64,000 bases of DNA from an uncultured Collinsella sp. (GTDB lineage: Bacteria; Actinomycetota; Coriobacteriia; Coriobacteriales; Coriobacteriaceae), in assembly GCA_934668345.1 (NCBI GenBank), contig CAKUNE010000001.1:434001-498000 (forward strand), given 5' to 3'. Below the pieces are notes generated by a model, which saw only the letters and a program-made list of their open reading frames with translations, was not told the origin of the DNA and made no database searches. The position numbers were made by a program, and so were the translations under genes. Of the stretch, positions 33,557-42,238 are shown one piece after another; position 1 is the first letter of the stretch, and each line of letters opens with the position of its first letter.

Positions 33557-36052
33557 ATGACCGCAACCGCCAGTCGAACCACCAACCGCAGACCCGAGCT
33601 TTTGGCGCCCGCCGGAGGGCCCGAGCCCTTCGCCGCCGCACTCGCCGCAGGCGCCGACGCCATCTACTGCGGCATGGGCAGCTTTAACGCCCGCCGCAAG
33701 GCCACCAACTTTACCGACGAGGCCTTTGAGCAGGCATGCCGTGCCGCGCATCTAGCCGGGTCGCGCGTCTACGTCACGGTCAACATCGTCATCAAACAGT
33801 CCGAGATGGGCGACGCGCTGCAGCTCATCCATCGCTGCTCCACGCTGGGCGCCGATGCCTTCATTATCCAGGACTGGGGCCTATTCTTTGAGGTCAAGCG
33901 CACGATGCCCGGCATCGAGACGCACATCTCGACCCAGGCGAACATCCACGATGACCGCGGGACCGTGTGGTGCCGCGAGCAGGGCGCCGACCGTGTGACC
34001 CTCTCGCGCGAGCTCTCCATCGACGAAATCGCCACCATTCACGACGCTGCGCCCGATGTGGACCTTGAGGTCTTTAGCCACGGCGCCATCTGCTTTTGCT
34101 ATTCGGGTCTGTGTTTGCTTTCGAGCTTTGCCATGGCGGGCCGCTCGGCCAACCGCGGCATGTGCGCCCAGCCCTGCCGCCTGCCCTACGAGCTGATCGA
34201 CGAGAACGGCCGCTCGCTCTCCCCTGCCGGTCGCGAGCGCGCGCTGTGCCCGCGCGACACCAACACCTCCCAGCTCGTCCGCCGTCTGTATGACGCCGGC
34301 GCCGCGTCGCTCAAGCTCGAGGGCCGCATGAAGGCGCCCGATTACGTGTACTCCATCGTCGATGTGTATCGTCACGAAATAGACGACATGCTGGCCGGAG
34401 CCGCCGTGGCCAAGGACGAGGAAGCCGCCCGCCAGCGCCAGCTCAAGCGCTGCTTTAACCGCGACTTTACGCACGCCTACCAGGACGGCACCTCGGGCGA
34501 CGAGATGATGAGCTACGAGCGCTCCAACAACCGCGGCCAGATCGTGGGCACGGTGCTGGGCAGCCGCCTGGCCAACCGCGATGTGCGCGGCCTTAAGCCC
34601 GACGACCGCCGTCGCCGCGCCGCCATCGCCCGCATCGAGCTGTATGAGCCCGTGGGCAAGGGCGACCTGCTGGAGCTTCGCCACGATGACGAGTTTGACC
34701 AGTTCCTGACCACCATCGCCGCCGAGGATGCCGCCGCGGGCGACATCATTGAGTGCCGTGTACCCCGCAGCATGCCCGAGGGCTGCCGCGTGCGCGTGAT
34801 TCGCAGCCAGCGCGCCATCGACGCCGCCGGCGCCGCGCTCAAGCGCGACGTGTTGCGTCGCCGGGCTGTTGATGTATCCGTCGTGGCGCGCTTGGGCGAG
34901 CCGTTTACCGTCACGCTCACCTGCTGCGACGGCCCCACGCTCACGGCAACGGCCACGGGCTTTACCGTCGAGGCCGCCAAGACCCGCGCCGTCGAGGCCG
35001 CCGATCTGGTTGAGCACGTTGGCCGCATGGGTTCCTCGCCCTTTGAGGCCGCGAGCTTTGATGTGGCACTCGATGAGGGCTGTGGCATGGGTTTCTCCGC
35101 CGTACATAAGGTGCGCGCCGCCGTTTGCAAGGCGCTGGAAGAGGCCATTCTGGCGCCGTACGCGGAGCGCGCGAAAACGCTCGAGCTGCCGGCGATTGTC
35201 ACCAGTGATTCCCGCCCCGCGCCCGAGCACTACCGCGACGAGCCGCAGATCTGCGCCACCGTCACCTCGCTCGAGGCCGCCGAGGCAGCGCGGGCGGAGG
35301 GTGCAACGCGCATCTACATGACCACCGACGCGCTCGATGCGGCCAAGCTCTCCCCCGCCGATACGTTTGAGCAGGGCATCGTACCCGTGCTCGATGAGGT
35401 CTGCCGCGCCGTCGACCACGAGCGCGTCGATCCCTGGATCAATGCCGGAGCCACCGTCGCCATCGGCAATATCTCCGAGCTCGCCGTAGCCGCGCATGCC
35501 GGCGCCACGGCCGAGATTCGCTCTTGCCTGCCGGTGCACAACACGCCCTGCATGGAGGCGCTTGCCGAGCGCGGAGCCGGTGCGTTTTGGCTCTCGCCCG
35601 AGATCACGCTCGACGAGATTGTCTCGCTCGGCGCCGCCGCGCCCGCGGCTCTAGGCATCACCGTCTTTGGCCGCCCGCGCGTCATGACAAGTGAGCATTG
35701 CATTCTGCAGGTTGCCAACGGCTGCATCCACGATTGTGCCAACTGCCGCCTGCGTGCCCGCAAGCTCTCGCTCAAAAATATCGACGGAAAGGTCATGCCC
35801 GTCCGCACCGACATCCACGGCCGCTCTCGCCTGTACGACGCCTACCCCATCGACCTCACACCGCAGGTTCCACAGCTGCTCGACGCCGGCGTGCGCCGTC
35901 TTATGGTCGACGGAACCTTGCTCGAGGCCGATGAGATTGGCCGTGCCGTCGCCCGCGTCCGTCGCGCCGTCGAGGCCGCGCAGGCCGGCCGCAAGCCCGC
36001 CGCCCGCTTGCGCGGGGCGACCTCGGGCTGCATGTTTGTGGGAATCAGCTAA
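33557..36052 (+). CDS. U32 peptidase-family protein (RlhA/YdcP-like, with DUF3656)
   Basis: The 831-residue protein opens with the U32 signature (ELLAPAGGPEPFAAALAAGADAIYCGMG) and has the Cys-containing VFSHGAICFCYSGLCLLSS...NRGMCAQPCRLPYE segment at about residues 178-215; a second Cys group (CIHDCANCRLR) lies near 727-737. Despite the peptidase name, several U32 proteins are prephenate-dependent tRNA/23S rRNA hydroxylases (TrhP, RlhA), and the DUF3656-bearing length fits the RlhA type. It is followed after 15 bases by a pseudouridine synthase gene, giving an RNA-modification pair. Confidence 0.85.
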   Translation: MTATASRTTNRRPELLAPAGGPEPFAAALAAGADAIYCGMGSFNARRKATNFTDEAFEQACRAAHLAGSRVYVTVNIVIKQSEMGDALQLIHRCSTLGADAFIIQDWGLFFEVKRTMPGIETHISTQANIHDDRGTVWCREQGADRVTLSRELSIDEIATIHDAAPDVDLEVFSHGAICFCYSGLCLLSSFAMAGRSANRGMCAQPCRLPYELIDENGRSLSPAGRERALCPRDTNTSQLVRRLYDAGAASLKLEGRMKAPDYVYSIVDVYRHEIDDMLAGAAVAKDEEAARQRQLKRCFNRDFTHAYQDGTSGDEMMSYERSNNRGQIVGTVLGSRLANRDVRGLKPDDRRRRAAIARIELYEPVGKGDLLELRHDDEFDQFLTTIAAEDAAAGDIIECRVPRSMPEGCRVRVIRSQRAIDAAGAALKRDVLRRRAVDVSVVARLGEPFTVTLTCCDGPTLTATATGFTVEAAKTRAVEAADLVEHVGRMGSSPFEAASFDVALDEGCGMGFSAVHKVRAAVCKALEEAILAPYAERAKTLELPAIVTSDSRPAPEHYRDEPQICATVTSLEAAEAARAEGATRIYMTTDALDAAKLSPADTFEQGIVPVLDEVCRAVDHERVDPWINAGATVAIGNISELAVAAHAGATAEIRSCLPVHNTPCMEALAERGAGAFWLSPEITLDEIVSLGAAAPAALGITVFGRPRVMTSEHCILQVANGCIHDCANCRLRARKLSLKNIDGKVMPVRTDIHGRSRLYDAYPIDLTPQVPQLLDAGVRRLMVDGTLLEADEIGRAVARVRRAVEAAQAGRKPAARLRGATSGCMFVGIS

Positions 36053-36067
36053 CCGAAAGGCTTACAC

Positions 36068-36727
36068 GTGAACGAAGAACCTCAAGTCCTCTACTGCGAC
36101 GCCTGGCTCATGGCCATCGACAAGCCCGCCGGCATGATCGTCCACGGTGACGGCACCGGCGAGCGCACGCTTACCGACTACGCCAGCGACCTGCTGCTGG
36201 CGATGGGCGACGGCTTTGCCGCGACCGACATGCAGCCGCTCAATCGCCTGGACCGCAACACCACCGGCGTGGTGCTGTTCTCGCTCGACAAGCAGACGCA
36301 GCCCGCCTTTGACCAGATGGTCATCGACCACGCATTCGAAAAGCACTATCTGGCGCTCGCCGAGGGCAAAATCAACTGGAACGAGAAGCTCATCGACAAG
36401 CCTATCGCCCGCGACCGCCACGATAGCCGCAAGATGCGCGTTGGCGCCAGCGGCAAGCCGTCTCAGACGCGCGTCAAGGTACTCAAGCGCCTTAAGAGCC
36501 GCCGCGGCCTGCCCACGCGCTCGTATATTGATGTCGAGCTGCTCACCGGCCGCAAGCATCAGATTCGCGTGCATCTGGCAAGCGAGCATCATCCCCTGGT
36601 TGGCGACGACCTGTACGGAACGCCGCGCCCCTGCGGCCTCATGCTCCATGCCCACAGCGTGTCCTTTACGCATCCCGTAACCGGCGAGCACATCCACATC
36701 GAAGCCCCCTGCCCCTGGGAGCCCTAA
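36068..36727 (+). CDS. RluA-family pseudouridine synthase
   Basis: Converts uridine to pseudouridine in rRNA or tRNA. The 219-residue protein has the catalytic motif NRLDRNTTGVVLFSLD (catalytic Asp at about residue 61 of NRLD), the KHYLALAEG strand and GRKHQIRVHLASEHHPLVGDDLYG near the C-terminus. There is no S4 domain, so it is a short RluA-type enzyme. Exact target position is unknown. The stop codon lies inside a repeat hairpin (36726-36766). Confidence 0.9.
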   Translation: MNEEPQVLYCDAWLMAIDKPAGMIVHGDGTGERTLTDYASDLLLAMGDGFAATDMQPLNRLDRNTTGVVLFSLDKQTQPAFDQMVIDHAFEKHYLALAEGKINWNEKLIDKPIARDRHDSRKMRVGASGKPSQTRVKVLKRLKSRRGLPTRSYIDVELLTGRKHQIRVHLASEHHPLVGDDLYGTPRPCGLMLHAHSVSFTHPVTGEHIHIEAPCPWEP

Positions 36728-36781
36728 AACCTGCCAAAAAGGGACAGGTTTATTTTGGCAGGTTTTATCTGGGCAAACGTC
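36726..36781. repeat. GGGACAG hairpin repeat, copy 1
   Basis: Perfect 14-bp arms (AAAACCTGCCAAAA and its complement) enclose a loop with GGGACAGG; the tail TTTTATCTG...AAACGTC is shared with 62829-62880. It starts inside the RluA stop codon and may also terminate that transcript. Confidence 0.8.
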
Positions 36782-36822
36782 AAAACCACCACGAAGGCGT
36801 CTGTCCCCTTCGTGGTGGTTTT
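36782..36822. repeat. GGGACAG hairpin repeat, copy 2 (inverted)
   Basis: Perfect 15-bp arms (AAAACCACCACGAAG and its complement) around a loop with CTGTCCCC. It follows copy 1 directly in the opposite orientation. Confidence 0.8.
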
Positions 36823-36852
36823 AGCCCGATGGTTCAGCCGCGGTTCCAAACC

Positions 36853-36990
36853 GTCTCAATCTGTAACAGTTAGAGCCCCATTTTCCGATCTATCTGTTAC
36901 AAATCGAGACATTCAAATCCCCCTCAAGGGAAAATCTCAATCTGTAACGATAACTCGGCAAAATCGGTCCCAGATGTTACAGATTGAGAC
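36853..36990. repeat. duplicated inverted repeat TCTCAATCTGTAACA
   Basis: Four copies of the 16-base motif alternate in orientation: 36853-36868 (+), 36895-36910 (-), 36934-36949 (+), 36975-36990 (-). They form two hairpins of 57-58 bases at an 80-81 base period; the loops differ. No gene is present in the whole 36728-37094 interval. Confidence 0.85.
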
Positions 36991-37025
36991 AAAGCGGCAA
37001 CGCCTATAATGGACGTTGCCGCTTT
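36991..37025. terminator. bidirectional terminator-like hairpin
   Basis: A perfect 12-bp stem AAAGCGGCAACG / CGTTGCCGCTTT with an 11-base loop lies between the convergent RluA and DeoR genes. It has A/T-rich flanks but only a short T-run. Confidence 0.6.
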
Positions 37026-37033
37026 CATTGTTG

Positions 37034-37072
37034 AACCACCACAATGGGGACAGGCACCTTTGTGGTGGTTTT
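37034..37072. repeat. GGGACAG hairpin repeat, copy 3
   Basis: Arms AACCACCACAA / TTGTGGTGGTT enclose a loop with GGGGACAGGCACC, the form of this motif usually seen in repeats mobilised by REP-associated tyrosine transposases in other bacteria. No such transposase is in this window. Confidence 0.75.
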
Positions 37073-37094
37073 GACCTTGGTCTGCCCCCTGTCA

Positions 37095-37841
37095 CTAGAC
37101 CGTGATGACGTTGTCCATCGACTGGTACTTGGCGGGAACCTCGCCCGCGGTAATGATCGTTGCATCGCGGAAGTCCGCGAACTTGACGGGCGCCACCATG
37201 CCAAATTTGCTGGCGTCCGAGATTACGAAGCGTTTGGCCGTATGACGCATCGAGATGCGCTTTACTTGGGCCTCCTCGATATCGGGCGCCGTGAAGCCCT
37301 GCTCGGCGGCGATGCCGTTAGAGCCCCAAAAGCCACAGTTGAAGTTGTAGCGATCTAAGGTTGCCAAGGCATCGGGGCCAACGAGCGCCTCGGTCTCGGG
37401 TTTGAGCTCGCCGCCCAGCACAACGGTACGCATACCCCGCAAAGCAAGGCACTGAGCATGGAGCACGGAATCGGTCACGTAGGTGACATCTTCCAGGTGG
37501 GGAAGATGCTCGATGAGCCTGAGCGTCGTCGAACCCGAATCGATGTATACAAAGCTCTCGGGCTCCACGAGTGCCGCGGCGCGAGCGCAGATGCGCTCCT
37601 TGTCGTCGTTATGGAGATCGCTGCGCTCGCTGATCGTCAGGTCGCGCGTCACGTGTGCGCGCTCAAGACTCGTCGCGCCTCCATGCACCTTGGCAATGCG
37701 GTGCGCGCGGTCGAGCGTTTGCAGGTCACGGCGAATGGTGGACGGCGTCACACCCAGGGCCTCGGCAAGATCCGGTACGGTAACCGAGCCAGCCTGCTGC
37801 ACCATCGAGACGATCGCGTTAAGCCTATCTTCCGCAAGCAT
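37095..37841 (-). CDS. DeoR-family transcriptional regulator
   Basis: The 248-residue protein has an N-terminal winged helix (VPDLAEALGVTPSTIRRDLQTLD, residues about 22-44) with the family's KVHGGA linker, and a DeoR C-terminal sugar-phosphate sensor domain (DSGSTTLRLIEHLP; GCGFWGSNGI-like; FVISDASKFG). It lies three bases after the oxidoreductase gene in one operon, so it probably responds to a sugar phosphate related to that enzyme's substrate. Confidence 0.88.
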   Translation of the reverse strand: MLAEDRLNAIVSMVQQAGSVTVPDLAEALGVTPSTIRRDLQTLDRAHRIAKVHGGATSLERAHVTRDLTISERSDLHNDDKERICARAAALVEPESFVYIDSGSTTLRLIEHLPHLEDVTYVTDSVLHAQCLALRGMRTVVLGGELKPETEALVGPDALATLDRYNFNCGFWGSNGIAAEQGFTAPDIEEAQVKRISMRHTAKRFVISDASKFGMVAPVKFADFRDATIITAGEVPAKYQSMDNVITV

Positions 37842-37844
37842 CGC

Positions 37845-38924
37845 TTACTCCTCCTCGGGGTACACGACCCCCCAATCAGCGCGGAGCTTGGTCATAAGCT
37901 CCATAACATCAGAAGCATAGCCCAGGAGCTTGCGCTTCGAATCGTCACCGGCAACCGCCTTCTCCAGGTCGGCCATCTCGTAGCACAGGGCATAGGCCTC
38001 GGTGCCAGCGTGGACCTCCTCGCGATGACCGTCCGCAGTCCACACGATGGTCGCATGGTCGGCACGCGGATACTCGTTGACCTCGATATAGCACTTGTCG
38101 AAGCTGATGACCGAGCGCTTGGGCTGCTTGGAGTGAAGCGTAAGGCTCACGACGCCCAGCTGCTGCTCGGCGTTACGGCACACAATGCCACCCGCAACGT
38201 CGACACCGGTCTCGCAGGTGTTACCCAGAGACACGACCTCGGTGGGCTGGCTAGCCATGAACAGGCGCATGACCGAAAGGGCATAGACACCGATGTCGAG
38301 CATGGCACCGCCGGCGAGGTTGCGGTTATAGAAACGATTTGTCAGATCACCGTACTCCTTGAAGCTGCCAAAGTTGAGCTGGGCGAGGTTCATGCGACCA
38401 AAGTCGCCGGCATCCATGCGGCGGCGCAGCTCCTGATACAGCGGCATGTGGAGCACCGTGGTAGCGTCCATAAGGACAACGTTGTGTTCATCTGCAATGG
38501 CGCGAGCCTCATCGAGCTCAGCTGAGTTGAGGGTAATGGCCTTCTCGCAGAGCACGTGCTTGCCGGCGGCCAGAGCGGCTCGCAGGTAGGTAATGTGCGT
38601 GTTGTGCGGCGTGGTGATATAGACGGCGTCGATGTCCGGATCGGCGTAGAGGTCCTCGACCGTGTCGTACACCTTCTCGACGCCATACTGCGCGGCAAAA
38701 GCCTGGGCCTTGGACAGCGTACGATTAGCGACACCCGCAAGCTTGCGGCCGGCAAGAGCGAGAGATTGGGCCATCTGGTTGGCAATAACGCCGCAACCGA
38801 TCACAGCCCAACGGAGCTCGGGAGCCGTAAAGATGTCCTCGGGGAACGGCTTGTCCTGGACCGAAGCGAATGCTGCTTTGGCGGCTGCCGCAGCGTCGAG
38901 TGGAGCCTGCTTGGAATCTGCCAT
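37845..38924 (-). CDS. Gfo/Idh/MocA-family NAD(P)-dependent oxidoreductase
   Basis: The 359-residue protein has an N-terminal Rossmann fold (WAVIGCGVIANQMAQSL at about residue 35), the THNTHITYLRAALAAGKHVLCEKAIT motif with the catalytic-region EK, and a C-terminal GGAMLDIGVYAL sheet domain, typical of sugar or inositol dehydrogenases. Of two adjacent ATG codons I use the second (38924), six bases after AGGAGG. It is paired with the DeoR regulator. The substrate is not predictable. Confidence 0.88.
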   Translation of the reverse strand: MADSKQAPLDAAAAAKAAFASVQDKPFPEDIFTAPELRWAVIGCGVIANQMAQSLALAGRKLAGVANRTLSKAQAFAAQYGVEKVYDTVEDLYADPDIDAVYITTPHNTHITYLRAALAAGKHVLCEKAITLNSAELDEARAIADEHNVVLMDATTVLHMPLYQELRRRMDAGDFGRMNLAQLNFGSFKEYGDLTNRFYNRNLAGGAMLDIGVYALSVMRLFMASQPTEVVSLGNTCETGVDVAGGIVCRNAEQQLGVVSLTLHSKQPKRSVISFDKCYIEVNEYPRADHATIVWTADGHREEVHAGTEAYALCYEMADLEKAVAGDDSKRKLLGYASDVMELMTKLRADWGVVYPEEE

Positions 38925-38974
38925 CATGTGCCTCCTGTGTCATAGAACGTCTTGCATTTCGGACAGCTCTATAT

Positions 38975-39112
38975 TCGCACAAACACGCGCGTCTGTGCGC
39001 GTTTTTGCGTATCTCACCGCTAAACGGTCATTTTTGCCCCGCAAACGGCGCATCTATACGCATATTCACGCAATCCCACGCACGCAAATACGCACAAATG
39101 CGCATTGGTCAT
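38975..39112. promoter_or_regulatory. cluster of CGCA/TGCG words, candidate multi-site operator
   Basis: Repeated words of the type GCGCGTnTnTGCG and their complements (ACGCAAATACGCA, TACGCATATTCACGCAA) occupy the promoter side of the oxidoreductase-DeoR operon. The density and periodic spacing suggest sites for the DeoR protein; this is inference. Confidence 0.4.
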
Positions 39113-39227
39113 TGCTCAGAGACAGGGGCTTATGCTTAGAACTCAAAAGACAGGATGATCCGCTTAGCCTCGTCACTCATGGCGCGCTGCAGCTCAAAGG
39201 ACCGCCCCTAACTGCCAACAGTATGCC

Positions 39228-39256
39228 CACTCATTTAAGTCTGTCCCCAATGAGTG
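39228..39256. repeat. GGGACAG hairpin repeat, copy 4 (inverted)
   Basis: Arms CACTCATT / AATGAGTG around a loop with CTGTCCCC, again with arms unrelated to the other copies. Confidence 0.6.
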
Positions 39257-39274
39257 CAATGAGTAGGGATAGAA

Positions 39275-39308
39275 AAAGGCCCGGGTGCCGTGGGGCATCC
39301 GGGCCTTT
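39275..39308 (-). terminator. rho-independent terminator after rplX
   Basis: A 15-bp stem with one mismatch (AAAGGCCCGGGTGCC against GGCATCCGGGCCTTT) and a T5 run on the minus strand lies 27 bases beyond the rplX stop. It should end the rplC-rplX transcript, so it marks the left end of that operon. Confidence 0.88.
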
Positions 39309-39334
39309 GCTAGCAACTTGATGTTGCGGGCAGC

Positions 39335-39640
39335 TTAGAACTTGTGGCCGCACTTCTTGCAGACGCGCAGCTTGTTCTTGCCGTCCTTCTCGTGACCGAC
39401 GCGGGTAACCTTACCGCACTCGGGGCAAACGAGATTGACGTTGGAGGCATCGATGGGAGCCTCCTGCGAAACGATGCCGCCCTGCTGGTTGGCAGCGTTG
39501 GGCTTGACGGCCTTCTTAACGACCGAAACGCCCTCGACAACGACCTTGTTCTCGGCGGGGAGAGCACGCAGGATAACGCCCTGCTTGCCGCGATCCTTAC
39601 CAGAGAGAACCTGGACCTTATCGCCCTTCTTGATATACAT
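39335..39640 (-). CDS. rplX: 50S ribosomal protein L24
   Basis: Assembly initiator of the large subunit. The 101-residue protein has the KOW motif ([20 protein letters not shown]) and a C-terminal zinc-ribbon-like part with two CxxC pairs (CPECG, CKKCG). It follows rplN by 13 bases. Normally rplE comes next; here a terminator and a 32.7-kb non-ribosomal block intervene. Confidence 0.97.
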   Translation of the reverse strand: MYIKKGDKVQVLSGKDRGKQGVILRALPAENKVVVEGVSVVKKAVKPNAANQQGGIVSQEAPIDASNVNLVCPECGKVTRVGHEKDGKNKLRVCKKCGHKF

Positions 39641-39653
39641 ATATCTCCCCTAA

Positions 39654-40022
39654 CTACAGGGTCTCGGGAGCGAGCGAGACGATCTTCATGTACTTCTTGT
39701 CACGAAGCTCGCGAGCGACGGGCCCGAAGATACGGGTGCCGACGGGCGAACCATCGTTGTTGATGACAACGCAGGCGTTCTCATCAAAGCGAATGTAGGA
39801 GCCATCCTTGCGGCGGATCTCCTTAACGGTGCGAACGACGACGCAACGGACAACGTCCTTCTTCTTGACGTTGGCGCCAGGGGTAGCCTCCTGGACAGCA
39901 CCGATGAACACATCGCCGATGCCTGCATAACGACGCTTGGAACCGCCAAGCACCTTGATGCAGCGAATCTTGCGAGCGCCGGAGTTGTCGGCGACGTTCA
40001 GCATGGTTTGCATCTGAATCAT
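39654..40022 (-). CDS. rplN: 50S ribosomal protein L14
   Basis: Large-subunit protein contacting helix 44 of the small subunit. The 122-residue frame begins [20 protein letters not shown] and has the conserved [25 protein letters not shown] stretch. The start follows GGAGGAACATCTACC. It follows rpsQ by 118 bases, a somewhat long gap. Confidence 0.97.
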   Translation of the reverse strand: MIQMQTMLNVADNSGARKIRCIKVLGGSKRRYAGIGDVFIGAVQEATPGANVKKKDVVRCVVVRTVKEIRRKDGSYIRFDENACVVINNDGSPVGTRIFGPVARELRDKKYMKIVSLAPETL

Positions 40023-40140
40023 GGTAGATGTTCCTCCGAACTAAGAACCGAAGAGAGGTGCGCAGCCTGTATACGGCCTGTGGTATGCAAGCCAGGCATA
40101 CGCACATCTTCGGAAACGTACAAGTCGTAAGAGCGACTGC

Positions 40141-40401
40141 TTATTTAGCGCGCTCGACGACCTCGATGAGGCGCCAACGCTTCATCTTGGACATAGGACG
40201 GGTCTCCATAACGCGGACGGTGTCGCCCACGCCAGCCGTGCACTCCTCGTCGTGAGCGTGCAGCTTCTTGGAGCTGGTCATCATCTTGCCGTACTTGGGG
40301 TGACGCTTGCGCTCGGTGATGGTGACAACGATGGTCTTGGCACCGGAGACGGAGGTAACGACACCCGTACGGACCTTACGCGAGTTACGCGAATCAGTCA
40401 T
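40141..40401 (-). CDS. rpsQ: 30S ribosomal protein S17
   Basis: Primary 16S rRNA-binding OB-fold protein, 86 residues. Conserved features are RKVRTGVVTSVSGAKTIVV, HPKYGKMMTSSKKLHAHDEE and GDTVRVMETRPMSKMKRWRL. It lies 16 bases after rpmC. Confidence 0.97.
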   Translation of the reverse strand: MTDSRNSRKVRTGVVTSVSGAKTIVVTITERKRHPKYGKMMTSSKKLHAHDEECTAGVGDTVRVMETRPMSKMKRWRLIEVVERAK

Positions 40402-40417
40402 GTTCTCTCCTTAGGTC

Positions 40418-40633
40418 CTACTCGGCGACAGCGGACTTCTCCGCTGCGATCTCGCGGGCGCGCTGCTCCGTGAGGACGCGAGCGATGTCCTTCTTCACGG
40501 TGTTGACGCGAGCGGTGTTGTCCAGCTGGCTGGTGGCCATCTGGAAACGAAGGTTAAAGAGCTCGGCGCGCATTTCCTTCAGCTTCTCAACGAGCTGAGC
40601 GTCCGAGAGCTCACGAATCTCTGCGGGCTTCAT
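40418..40633 (-). CDS. rpmC: 50S ribosomal protein L29
   Basis: Small two-helix protein at the exit tunnel, 71 residues. It begins [20 protein letters not shown] and contains LFNLRFQMATSQLDNTARV. Its ATG shares one base with the rplP stop (TAATG), so the two are translationally coupled. Confidence 0.97.
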   Translation of the reverse strand: MKPAEIRELSDAQLVEKLKEMRAELFNLRFQMATSQLDNTARVNTVKKDIARVLTEQRAREIAAEKSAVAE

Positions 40634-41136
40634 TAGTTCTCCTCCTTGGCGGCGGCGGCGTCCTCAGCAGCCCACTTGGCCTCGAGAGCGGCCTCCTCAG
40701 CCATCTCCTTCTCGATGCGCTGCTCAGCGTTCTTAGCAGCAACAATCTTGGTCTTGATGGGAAGCTTGTGCTGTGCAAGACGCAGAGCCTCGCGAGCGAC
40801 CTCCTCGGGCACGCCCTTGACCTCGAACATGATGCGGCCGGGCTTGACGACGGCCACCCACTCCTCGGGGTTACCCTTACCAGAACCCATGCGAGTCTCG
40901 GCAGGCTTCTTGGTGATGGGCTTATCGGGGAAGATCGTGATGTAGACACGACCGCCACGCTTCATGTAGCGGGTCATGGCAATACGAGCGGCCTCGATCT
41001 GACGGTTGGTGATCCAATGGGCCTCGAGAGCCTGGATACCAAACTCGCCGAAATGCAGCTCGGTATTACCCTTGGCCTGGCCCTTCATGGAGCCACGCTG
41101 CACCTTGCGGTGAAGAATACGCTTAGGGGCAAGCAC
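40633..41136 (-). CDS. rplP: 50S ribosomal protein L16 with C-terminal extension
   Basis: Protein near the A-site tRNA elbow and the peptidyl transferase centre. The first ~137 residues are standard ([57 protein letters not shown]). The 167-residue frame continues with an Ala/Glu-rich tail of roughly 30 residues ([18 protein letters not shown]) absent from typical L16. The GTG start overlaps the rpsC stop by one base. Confidence 0.95.
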   Translation of the reverse strand: MLAPKRILHRKVQRGSMKGQAKGNTELHFGEFGIQALEAHWITNRQIEAARIAMTRYMKRGGRVYITIFPDKPITKKPAETRMGSGKGNPEEWVAVVKPGRIMFEVKGVPEEVAREALRLAQHKLPIKTKIVAAKNAEQRIEKEMAEEAALEAKWAAEDAAAAKEEN

Positions 41137-41846
41137 TACTGACCCCTCCTCTCGGAGTTACGACGACGAGGACGGGAAGAGCCCTCGAGTGCAGGGTTGG
41201 GAACAGGCTGGCCCGGGAGCTTCTCGCCCAGGTAGATCCAGACCTTCACGCCGCAAGCGCCCATGGTGGTGCTGGCGACAGCCGTGCCGTAGTCGATCTT
41301 GGCACGGAGGGTGTGCAGGGGCACGCGACCCTCGCGGTACCACTCACGACGGCCCATCTCGGCACCGCCGAGACGACCGGAGCACTGGATACGGATGCCC
41401 TTAGCGCCGGCCTTGCGGGCGGACTGGACAGCCTTGCGCATAGCGCGACGGAAGGCAACACGGCCCTCGAGCTGCTCGGCGATAGACTGAGCAACGAGGT
41501 TGGCGTCGAGCTCGGGGCGCTTGATCTCGACAACGTCGACGGAGAGCTGGCCCTTGGAGACGCCAGCGACCTTCTCGAGCTCGGTGCGGAGGGTATCAAT
41601 CTCGGCACCCTTCTTACCGATGACAACGCCGGGGCGAGCGGTGAGGATGATGACCTTCACCTTGTCGCCAGCGCGCTCGATCTCGACGCGGGAGACAGCT
41701 GCGCGGGAAAGACGCTTCTCGAGGTACTTGCGGATCTCGAGATCGTTACCGAGGGTCTTAGCGTAATCCTTCTCTGCGAACCAGCGGGAGCGCCAGTTCT
41801 CGGTGATGCCAAGACGGAAGCCGGTGGGGTAGACTTTCTGACCCAT
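41136..41846 (-). CDS. rpsC: 30S ribosomal protein S3
   Basis: Head protein at the mRNA entry channel with helicase activity. The 236-residue frame begins [20 protein letters not shown], has the KH domain GXXG as [11 protein letters not shown] and the C-terminal S3 domain ([20 protein letters not shown]). A basic tail ends in [12 protein letters not shown]. It lies six bases after rplV. Confidence 0.97.
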   Translation of the reverse strand: MGQKVYPTGFRLGITENWRSRWFAEKDYAKTLGNDLEIRKYLEKRLSRAAVSRVEIERAGDKVKVIILTARPGVVIGKKGAEIDTLRTELEKVAGVSKGQLSVDVVEIKRPELDANLVAQSIAEQLEGRVAFRRAMRKAVQSARKAGAKGIRIQCSGRLGGAEMGRREWYREGRVPLHTLRAKIDYGTAVASTTMGACGVKVWIYLGEKLPGQPVPNPALEGSSRPRRRNSERRGQ

Positions 41847-41852
41847 ACAGCT

Positions 41853-42224
41853 TTACGCCTCCTTTCGAGGAGCAACGACGACGGTGATGTGGGAAGTACG
41901 CTTCAGAATGCGAGAAGCGGAACCCTTGGCGCGGGGACGGATGCGCTTAAGCGTCGGACCCTCGTCAACATAGGCAGCGGCGACAACCAGGTTGTCGGCA
42001 CGCAGACCGTTGTTGTTCTCGGCGTTCGCAACGGCGGAACGGAGAACCTTCTCGACATCCACGGCGACGGCGCGGTCGCAGAAGTGGAGGATGTCGAAGG
42101 CCTGAGCGACAGGCTTGCGGCGGATCAGATCGACCACCAGGCGGGCCTTGCTGGGGGAAACACGCACGTACTTAGCGACGGCGCGAACCTCGGTGGCCTC
42201 AGTTTCAATAGACTTAGTTGCCAT
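41853..42224 (-). CDS. rplV: 50S ribosomal protein L22
   Basis: Tunnel-lining large-subunit protein, 123 residues. The core starts at [20 protein letters not shown], followed by the long beta-hairpin ([28 protein letters not shown]) that reaches the exit tunnel; mutations in this loop affect macrolide response in other bacteria. It lies 14 bases after rpsS. Confidence 0.97.
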   Translation of the reverse strand: MATKSIETEATEVRAVAKYVRVSPSKARLVVDLIRRKPVAQAFDILHFCDRAVAVDVEKVLRSAVANAENNNGLRADNLVVAAAYVDEGPTLKRIRPRAKGSASRILKRTSHITVVVAPRKEA

Positions 42225-42238
42225 TTACGGTTAACCCC

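Larger units (their letters stand above)
38925..39334. other. region between the oxidoreductase gene and rplX
   Basis: No gene in these 410 bases. Many CGCA/TGCG words crowd 38975-39112, a GGGACAG hairpin lies at 39228-39256 and the rplX terminator at 39275-39308. Confidence 0.65.
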
